11,140 nucleotides of DNA from DATHYZ01 sp035458865 (GTDB taxonomy: Bacteria > Chloroflexota > Limnocylindria > Limnocylindrales > CSP1-4), in assembly GCA_035458865.1 (NCBI GenBank), contig DATHYZ010000242.1, positions 1 to 11,140 on the forward strand, given 5' to 3'. The position numbers were made by a program, and so were the translations under genes. Below the pieces are notes generated by a model that made no database searches, was not told the DNA's origin, and worked only from the letters and a program-made list of their open reading frames with translations. Shown here in pieces: positions 1-6,339 of this stretch. The number at the start of each line of letters is the position of its first letter. The stretch's first letter is position 1.

Positions 1-582
1 CCGGACCGCTATGCCACCGCGGCGAAGGTGCTCGAGGCCCGCTTCTCCGGCTACAGCGGGCCGGTCTTCGTCGCGACCGGGGCGAACTTCCCCGACGCCC
101 TGTCCGGTGGGGCGGCGGCCGCGGCGATCGACGGCCCGATCGTCCTCGCCACGGCCAGCGATGTGCCGGACGCCACCATCGGCGCCCTGGCCAGGCTGAC
201 CCCCACGAGCTTCGTCCTGCTCGGCGGCCCTTCTGCCCTCGGGGCGGGCGTCCTCGACGAGATCACGGCCCGCTATCCCGGCGTCCCGGTGAGCCGCTGG
301 TCGGGCGCCGACCGCTACGCGACGAGCGCGGCGATCAGCGCCAGGACCATACCGAGCCGCGCCGACACCGTCTTCCTCGCCACCGGGGCCAACTTCCCCG
401 ACGCCCTCGCCGGGGTCCCCGCCGCGGGCCTTGCCGCGGGGCCGCTGCTCCTGACCACGAGGACCTGCCTGCCGCCGGTCGCCTACCTCGAGCTCCGACG
501 CCTCGACCCGGCCACGGTCGTCATCCTCGGCGGAGCCGGCGTCGTGGTCGGCTCGGCCCCGACGAGCGTCTGCGGGGGCTGA
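1..582 (+). CDS. Cell-wall-binding repeat 2 (CWB2) surface protein, C-terminal part
   Basis: The reading frame is open from the first base, so only the last 193 residues are seen and the true start lies outside the window. Two CWB2-type repeats are visible about 102 residues apart. Each starts with a DRYAT motif (residues 2-6 and 104-108), continues into a VATGANFPDAL or LATGANFPDAL strand-loop, and ends with a hydrophobic LLGG or ILGG segment. In the CWB2 family, tandem copies (usually three) form a module that anchors exported proteins to cell-wall polymers, so this is probably the C-terminal anchor of a secreted enzyme or adhesin whose functional domain is upstream. Two cysteines, residues 156 and 191, sit in the last repeat and could form a disulfide; that is inference. 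The frame ends in TGA at 580-582, 61 bases before the tRNA gene. The family call is secure; the role of the whole protein cannot be told. Confidence 0.9.
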   Translation, partial: PDRYATAAKVLEARFSGYSGPVFVATGANFPDALSGGAAAAAIDGPIVLATASDVPDATIGALARLTPTSFVLLGGPSALGAGVLDEITARYPGVPVSRWSGADRYATSAAISARTIPSRADTVFLATGANFPDALAGVPAAGLAAGPLLLTTRTCLPPVAYLELRRLDPATVVILGGAGVVVGSAPTSVCGG

Positions 583-599
583 GGATCCACAGGCCGGAC

Positions 600-616
600 G
601 GTCGCCTCAGGCGGCC
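600..616 (+). terminator. Weak hairpin after the CWB2 gene
   Basis: A 7-bp stem (600-606 with 610-616, including one T-G wobble) closes a 3-base TCA loop, 18 bases after the CWB2 stop codon. There is no T-run after it, so it is only a possible terminator separating the surface-protein gene from the tRNA gene. In DNA this GC-rich such stems arise easily by chance. Confidence 0.3.
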
Positions 617-624
617 CCTTGGGG

Positions 625-630
625 TACACT
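625..630 (+). promoter_or_regulatory. Possible -10 element of the tRNA-Gln promoter
   Basis: TACACT matches four of six positions of the bacterial -10 consensus and ends 13 bases before the mature tRNA 5' end, a sensible distance for a short precursor leader. No good -35 hexamer is seen 16-18 bases upstream. It is one of the few AT-containing hexamers in the gap between the CWB2 stop and the tRNA. Confidence 0.3.
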
Positions 631-643
631 CCTCGGCGGTCGC

Positions 644-718
644 TGGCGCGTGGCTCAACGGTAGAGCACCTGACTCTGGATCAGGGGGTTCCAGGTTCGA
701 ATCCTGGCGCGCCAGCCA
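644..718 (+). tRNA. tRNA-Gln (anticodon CUG)
   Basis: A complete cloverleaf can be folded by hand. The acceptor stem TGGCGCG (644-650) pairs with CGCGCCA (708-714). The D stem GCTC/GAGC is at 653-656 and 664-667. The anticodon stem CCTGA/TCAGG is at 669-673 and 681-685, with loop CTCTGGA and anticodon CTG at 676-678. The T stem CCAGG/CCTGG is at 691-695 and 703-707, with loop TTCGAAT. Discriminator G715 is followed by an encoded CCA (716-718). The anticodon reads CAG codons. The weak first pair U1-A72 and discriminator G73 are known identity features for glutaminyl-tRNA synthetase in E. coli, and the gene for that enzyme begins 76 bases downstream. No intron or unusual loop is present. Confidence 0.97.
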
Positions 719-743
719 ACTCCGTCCGGGAGTGTGGTGCGCC

Positions 744-762
744 CTCGCGCGAGTCGCGACTC
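744..762 (+). repeat. Two overlapping perfect palindromes in the tRNA-glnS spacer
   Basis: CTCGCGCGAG (744-753) and GAGTCGCGACTC (751-762) are both perfect inverted repeats and share the GAG at 751-753. They lie between the tRNA 3' end and the glnS ribosome binding site. They could be a protein operator or a small RNA structure. CpG-rich palindromes are easily made by chance at this GC content, so no function is claimed. Confidence 0.5.
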
Positions 763-780
763 CTCCCCTGAACCGGTCGC

Positions 781-785
781 AGGAG
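781..785 (+). promoter_or_regulatory. Ribosome binding site deciding the glnS start
   Basis: AGGAG sits 8 bases upstream of the ATG at 794. This supports that ATG over the GTG at 734, which would add 20 residues and has no clear Shine-Dalgarno. The complementary CTCCT at 760-764 could pair with this site in the mRNA. Confidence 0.8.
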
Positions 786-793
786 CCGCACCC

Positions 794-2518
<1,725 letters not shown>

Positions 2519-2630
2519 GGGTCTCCCCCGCCCCGCCATCGCGCGCCGCGGCCCAGGGCGGAAACACGCCCCGTCCGGGTCGCGTCCCATCCACGTCCGG
2601 ATCAGGGCGACCATGAGAGCCCTGCGGACG

Positions 2631-2636
2631 AGGAGG
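2631..2636 (+). promoter_or_regulatory. Strong ribosome binding site of the cupredoxin gene
   Basis: AGGAGG, a full Shine-Dalgarno core, lies 5 bases before the ATG at 2642. It supports this start; an upstream ATG at 2613 is out of frame. The 123-base gap after glnS shows no clear promoter and only a weak 5-bp GGGCG/CGCCC hairpin (2556-2571). Confidence 0.75.
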
Positions 2637-2641
2637 ACGAG

Positions 2642-3160
2642 ATGGACGCGCGAAGGATCCGGATCCTCGCTGCCTGCATCGTCGGGTTCGCGCTCGCAGC
2701 GACCGCCAGCAGCACCGTCGTGGCAGACGACATGGGCACCCGGATCACCGACGCTGGGCTCGAAACGCCGGAGATCACCCTTCACCCGGTCGGCGCCGCC
2801 GTCCACTGGACCGTCGAAGGCACCCTGGAGCACTCGCTGGTGTTCGCCGATGGGGTCACGAGCCCGGCGATCGCCCCCGGCCAGTCCTGGTCACGCACCT
2901 TCGACGCGATCGGTGACTATCCGTACAGCTGCGGCCTTCATCCCCAGGAGGTCGGGGTCATCCACGTCGTCGACGCCGAGCCCGCGCCATCGGCCAGCGG
3001 CGGCGGCGGGGACAGCGGCAGCACCGTCACACCGCCGCCCACGACGACCTCGCCGGCCGAGCCGCGCGACACCGGGAGCGGGGTCCCCGCCGCGCTCGCC
3101 ATCCTGCTCCTCGCCACCGTGCTCGGGCAGGCGACGATGCGACGATCCGTCACCCGTTGA
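2642..3160 (+). CDS. Secreted, membrane-anchored cupredoxin (plastocyanin-like blue copper domain)
   Basis: This 172-residue protein has a signal peptide at residues 1-28 (basic start, hydrophobic core, then VVA before DD), a cupredoxin domain at about 40-111, a Ser/Gly/Thr/Pro-rich linker at about 112-146, and a C-terminal membrane helix at about 148-163 followed by a basic RR tail. This layout tethers the copper domain to the outer face of the membrane. Type-1 copper ligands can be placed as His64 (in LEHSLVF), Cys97 and His100 (in YSCGLHPQEVG). In amicyanin-like proteins the fourth, axial ligand is a Met three residues after the second His; here that position is Glu103, preceded by Gln102. 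Copper binding is therefore likely but the site is not standard. It may carry electrons or bind copper at the cell surface; the partner is unknown. A terminator-like hairpin follows the gene, so it is probably not part of the downstream operon. Confidence 0.85.
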   Translation: MDARRIRILAACIVGFALAATASSTVVADDMGTRITDAGLETPEITLHPVGAAVHWTVEGTLEHSLVFADGVTSPAIAPGQSWSRTFDAIGDYPYSCGLHPQEVGVIHVVDAEPAPSASGGGGDSGSTVTPPPTTTSPAEPRDTGSGVPAALAILLLATVLGQATMRRSVTR

Positions 3161-3180
3161 CGGCGCGCTTCGTGGGCGGC

Positions 3181-3208
3181 GTCGCCGTCGAGGGCGACCG
3201 ACGGCGGC
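3181..3208 (+). other. Hairpin just after the cupredoxin stop codon
   Basis: A 10-bp stem (3181-3190 with 3199-3208, one T-G wobble) encloses an 8-base loop. It starts 21 bases after the stop codon and may help end or protect the transcript, together with the stronger hairpin at 3226-3252. No T-run follows. Confidence 0.35.
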
Positions 3209-3225
3209 CCTCCCACCGGGTGACG

Positions 3226-3252
3226 AAGGCCCGGGCCTGCAGCCCGGGCCTT
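3226..3252 (+). terminator. Rho-independent-like terminator after the cupredoxin gene
   Basis: AAGGCCCGGGC (3226-3236) and GCCCGGGCCTT (3242-3252) form a perfect 11-bp stem around the 5-base loop CTGCA. The stem starts 66 bases after the stop codon. The T tract is only two bases long, as is common in GC-rich genomes, so termination strength is uncertain. The position supports a transcription break between the cupredoxin gene and the CODH/ACS operon. Confidence 0.6.
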
Positions 3253-3586
3253 GCGCTCCCCCTGGGTCGACCGACCGCATGACGAGCGGCCCTCCCCAGG
3301 GCTCGAGGACCGCAGGACACGAGGGCCGCCAGGAGGGCCTTCCTCCGGACGTCGACCCGACCACCATCGAGGCTCGTCGGGCGCCGATCCGCCTTCGAAG
3401 GTACGTGACGCCGGTCGGGGCCGTTGCCCGTCGTCGCGGCGCGTGCTCGCCGGCCCGGTCGTTGGCAGGCCCTTCGGGCCCCGGCCCCCGGGTCGGACGG
3501 CCCTACATCCACCCCGCGCGGCTGTGGTCAGGTTGACCTGCGTCCCCAGTCCACGCGCGACTCGCTGCGCGCCCCAACGGGTCGTC
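3253..3586 (+). other. Gene-free leader region upstream of the CODH/ACS operon
   Basis: No convincing gene is present. The frame of cooC stays open leftwards through here, but that extension translates into an Arg/Pro/Gly-rich string with no domain, which is typical of noncoding GC-rich DNA. The region holds a set of competing short inverted repeats at 3288-3339 (GCCCT/AGGGC, GGCCCTC/GAGGGCC and GGCCCTCC/GGAGGGCC all use the same left arm) and a 12-base palindrome at 3529-3540. It must contain the promoter of the operon unless transcription enters from upstream, but no clear -10 hexamer could be found. Confidence 0.5.
3529..3540 (+). promoter_or_regulatory. Palindrome overlapping a -35-like hexamer, possible operator
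   Basis: CAGGTTGACCTG is a perfect inverted repeat (CAGGT, 2-base centre, ACCTG). It contains TTGACC, which matches five of six positions of the -35 consensus. It lies 46 bases upstream of the cooC start codon. A matching -10 element about 17 bases downstream is poor (GCGACT at 3557-3562). The arrangement would suit a repressor or activator site controlling the operon, but this rests on pattern alone. Confidence 0.3.
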
Positions 3587-4363
3587 ATGAAGATCGCCAT
3601 CTCAGGCAAGGGTGGGGCTGGCAAGACCACGGTCGCCGCACTCGTCGCCGGTGAGCTGGTCCATCGCGGCTACCGCGTGACCGCCATCGACGCGGACCCC
3701 AATCCGACGCTCGGCGCCGGGCTCGGCTTCCCGGCCACACCGATCACCCCCCTCCTGGAGATGGCCGACGAGATCGAGGACCGGGTCGGCGGGGCGGGCG
3801 TCATCCGCCTCAACCCCCGCGTCGATGACCTCGTCGAGAAGATCGCCGTCACCCGCGACGGCCTCGACGGACTCCAGCTCGTCGTGGCCGGCGGGGTGAC
3901 CCGCGGCGGGGCCGGCTGCGCCTGCCCCCAGGGCGTCATCCTCCGTCGGCTCCTCGAGCACGTCGTCCTGGGCCTCGAGGAGGCCGTGGTCATCGATCTC
4001 GAGGCCGGCCTGGAGCACCTGGGACGCCGGACCGCCCAGGCCGCCGACGCGCTGCTCGTCGTCGTCGACCCGACGAGCGCCGGCGTCGAGACGGCGAGCC
4101 GGATCCAGCGCCTGGCCGGCGACATCGGACTGATCCGGGTGGCCGTCGTGGCCAACCGCGTCGTCGACCCATCGGACGTGGAGTTCATCTCGGAGCGCCT
4201 GCCGGACCTCGAGGTCGTTGGCGCCATCCCCTACAGCCGGACCGTGGTCGAGGCCGAGCGGGCCGGCGGATCCCTCATCGGACTGGACGGAGCGATCGGA
4301 CCGGCGGTCGTCGCTCTCGTCGATCGATTGGCTGCCGGGACACGGGAAGAGGTGCGAACGTGA
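3587..4363 (+). CDS. cooC: Carbon monoxide dehydrogenase nickel-insertion ATPase CooC
   Basis: This 258-residue MinD/ParA-type P-loop ATPase couples ATP hydrolysis and dimer closure to nickel delivery into the CODH C-cluster, and related proteins (AcsF) serve the ACS A-cluster. The deviant Walker A GKGGAGKTT is at residues 7-15, at the extreme N-terminus as in the family. IDADPNPTLG (34-43) forms the switch region, and VIDLEAGLEHLGR (135-147) is the Walker B segment. Cys111 and Cys113 form the CXC motif (GCAC) that binds metal between the two monomers in CooC proteins. Length matches known CooC (about 250 residues). The ATG at 3587 is chosen because homologues start right at this MKIAISGKGG; the open frame further upstream is low-complexity. 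No good Shine-Dalgarno precedes it. Its stop overlaps the cooS start by 4 bases (GTGA), implying translational coupling with the enzyme it matures. Confidence 0.95.
   Translation: MKIAISGKGGAGKTTVAALVAGELVHRGYRVTAIDADPNPTLGAGLGFPATPITPLLEMADEIEDRVGGAGVIRLNPRVDDLVEKIAVTRDGLDGLQLVVAGGVTRGGAGCACPQGVILRRLLEHVVLGLEEAVVIDLEAGLEHLGRRTAQAADALLVVVDPTSAGVETASRIQRLAGDIGLIRVAVVANRVVDPSDVEFISERLPDLEVVGAIPYSRTVVEAERAGGSLIGLDGAIGPAVVALVDRLAAGTREEVRT
4347..4352 (+). promoter_or_regulatory. Ribosome binding site of cooS (GTG start)
   Basis: AAGAGG lies inside the end of cooC, 7 bases before the GTG at 4360. It supports the GTG start that overlaps the cooC stop codon. Confidence 0.65.
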
Positions 4364-6324
4364 ACGAGCTCGAGTCCCCGCCTTCGCGGACCGACCCGGC
4401 CAGCGTCGCCATGCGCGAGCGGGCCAAGGCGGAGGGGGTCGAGACGATCTGGGACCGCTACGCCGCCCTGGGCACGCAGTGCAAGGTCGGTGAGCTGGGC
4501 ATCTGCTGCACGGTCTGCCACCTGGGACCCTGCAACCTGGGCCTGCCCGGGAGCAAGCGGCCGCAGGTGGGGGTCTGCGGCGCGACGATCGACACCGTCG
4601 CCGCTCGTCGGCTGGCCCGCGACATGGCGGCCGGCTCGGCCGCCCACTCGGACCACGGCCGCTCCGTCGCCAACCTGCTGATCAAGGCCGCCCGCGGCGA
4701 GGCGCCCGGCTACCGCATCGCCGACGAGGCGAAGCTCTTCGCCCTGGCCGACGAGCTGGGCGTCGAGCGCGACGGCAAGCCCGTCGAGAAGGTCGCCGAG
4801 GCGGTCGCCATGGCCTGTCTGGCCCAGTTCGGGCAGCAGGAGGACGCCCTGGCGTTCGTGGGCCGGGCCCCCGAGAAGCAGCGCGAGGACTGGGAGAAGC
4901 TGGGCATCACCCCGCGCGGCATCGACCGCGAGGTCGTCGACGTCATGCATCGCACCAACATGGGCGTCGACGCCGACCACAAGAGCCTGGTCCTGGGCGG
5001 CATGCGCAGCGCCCTGGCCGACGGCTGGGGTGGCTCGATGGTCGCGACCGACCTCCAGGACGTGCTCTTCGGGACCCCGAAGCCCATCCGGGCCAAGGTG
5101 AACCTGGGGGTCCTGCGGGCGGACGCCGTCAACATCCTCGTCCACGGGCACGAGCCGGCCCTCGCGGAGGCGATCGTCGACGCGGCGGGCGATCCCGAGC
5201 TGCTCGAGGCCGCCAAGGCCCAGGGCGCCGCCGACATCAACGTCGCCGGGATCTGCTGCACGGCCAACGAGGTCCTGATGCGCCGCGGGGTCCCGATCGC
5301 CGGGAACTTCCTGCAGCAGGAGCTGGCCATCGTCACCGGCGCCGTGGAGGCCATCCTCATCGACGTCCAGTGCATCATGCCGGGCGTCGCCCAGGCCGCC
5401 GGCTGCTTCCACACCGAGGTCATCGCGACCTCCGACCAGGCCCACTTCCCCGGCACGAGCCACGTCCCCTTCTCGGCCGAGACCGCCTACGACAGCGCGA
5501 GAGAGATCGTGGGCCGGGCCGTGGCCAACTTCGCCCGCCGGGACCCCGCCCGGGTCGCCATCCCCGACCACCAGATGGACGTGGTCGCCGGCTTCACGAC
5601 CGAGTCGATCACGCGGATGCTGGGTGGCACCTACCGGGGCGGCTATCGACCCCTCAACGACGGGATCATGGCCGGCCGGATCCGCGGCGTCGCCGCGGTG
5701 GTGGGCTGCGACAGCCCCAAGCGGGCCCAGGACGAGGGCCACCTCGACCTCGTCCTCGAGCTGATCAGCCGGGACATCCTGGTGGCCCAGACGGGCTGCT
5801 CCGCGATCGCCTGCGGCAAGGCCGGGCTGCTCCGGCCCGAAGCGGCCCTGGAGCACGCGGGGCCCGGCCTCCGCGAGATCTGCGAGGCGGTCGGCATCCC
5901 GCCGGTCCTCCACGTCGGCTCGTGCGTGGACAACAGCCGTCTCCTGACGGTCTGCATGGAGATGGTCAAGGAGGGTGGCGTGGGCCGCGACTTCAGCGAG
6001 CTGCCGGTCGCCGCGGCCGCCCCCGGCTGGTGGTCGGAGAAGGCCATCGCCATCGGCTTCTACGCCGTGGCCTCGGGCCTGTACACCGTCCTTGGCTCGC
6101 CGCTCAACATCCTCGGCAGCGAGGCGGTCACCCGCTTCGTCACCGAGGAGATGGAGGACCTCACCGGCGGTCGGTTCGCCTTCGAGCCCGACGCCGCCAA
6201 GGCCGCCGACCTCATCACCGCGCATCTCGACCGCAAGCGGGAGGCGCTGAAGCTACGACCGATGCTCTACGAGTCGGGGGCGGCGCCCGCCGCCCCCGAC
6301 CTTGAGCCGGTCGCAACCGCCTGA
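4360..6324 (+). CDS. cooS: Anaerobic carbon monoxide dehydrogenase catalytic subunit (CODH of the CODH/ACS complex)
   Basis: Ni-Fe-S CODH of 654 residues, interconverting CO2 and CO with two electrons; next to acsB it is best seen as the AcsA partner that feeds CO to acetyl-CoA synthase. The N-terminal cysteines match the family: Cys41 and Cys49 for the inter-subunit D-cluster, and Cys50, 53, 58 and 73 for the B-cluster. C-cluster ligands can be placed at His262 or His264 (VHGHEP), Cys299 or Cys300 (GICCTANE), Cys338 (DVQC), Cys450 (VVGC), Cys480 (QTGC) and Cys522 (HVGSC). Catalytic-type residues His96 (AAHSDHGR) and Lys561 (WWSEKA) are present. Assignments follow Carboxydothermus CODH-II (636 residues) by motif, not by computed alignment. 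Nothing is missing, so it should be active. The GTG start has AAGAGG 7 bases upstream and overlaps cooC by 4 bases; acsB follows after 15 bases. The monofunctional CooS name and AcsA name both apply to this family. Confidence 0.96.
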   Translation: MNELESPPSRTDPASVAMRERAKAEGVETIWDRYAALGTQCKVGELGICCTVCHLGPCNLGLPGSKRPQVGVCGATIDTVAARRLARDMAAGSAAHSDHGRSVANLLIKAARGEAPGYRIADEAKLFALADELGVERDGKPVEKVAEAVAMACLAQFGQQEDALAFVGRAPEKQREDWEKLGITPRGIDREVVDVMHRTNMGVDADHKSLVLGGMRSALADGWGGSMVATDLQDVLFGTPKPIRAKVNLGVLRADAVNILVHGHEPALAEAIVDAAGDPELLEAAKAQGAADINVAGICCTANEVLMRRGVPIAGNFLQQELAIVTGAVEAILIDVQCIMPGVAQAAGCFHTEVIATSDQAHFPGTSHVPFSAETAYDSAREIVGRAVANFARRDPARVAIPDHQMDVVAGFTTESITRMLGGTYRGGYRPLNDGIMAGRIRGVAAVVGCDSPKRAQDEGHLDLVLELISRDILVAQTGCSAIACGKAGLLRPEAALEHAGPGLREICEAVGIPPVLHVGSCVDNSRLLTVCMEMVKEGGVGRDFSELPVAAAAPGWWSEKAIAIGFYAVASGLYTVLGSPLNILGSEAVTRFVTEEMEDLTGGRFAFEPDAAKAADLITAHLDRKREALKLRPMLYESGAAPAAPDLEPVATA

Positions 6325-6339
6325 CCGGAGGCACGAGTC

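Noticed and set aside
734..793. Upstream GTG start for glnS
   Set aside because: The ATG at 794 has AGGAG at the right distance, while the GTG lacks one and would add an unconserved 20-residue tail overlapping the spacer palindromes.
2556..2571. GGGCG/CGCCC hairpin as a glnS terminator
   Set aside because: Only 5 bp with no T-run; too weak to call in this base composition.
2666..2680. Possible lipobox (LAAC, Cys12) in the cupredoxin signal peptide
   Set aside because: The hydrophobic stretch before the Cys is only a few residues and contains an Arg, while a longer hydrophobic core and an AxA-like cleavage site follow. The C-terminal helix already explains anchoring.
3251..3586. A 112-residue N-terminal extension of CooC
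   Set aside because: The P-loop of CooC is at the extreme N-terminus in the family, and the extension is low-complexity Arg/Pro/Gly sequence beginning inside the terminator hairpin.
4231..6225. Minus-strand open frame of 664 codons opposite cooS
   Set aside because: Low-complexity antisense translation with no motifs; cooS on the + strand is certain.
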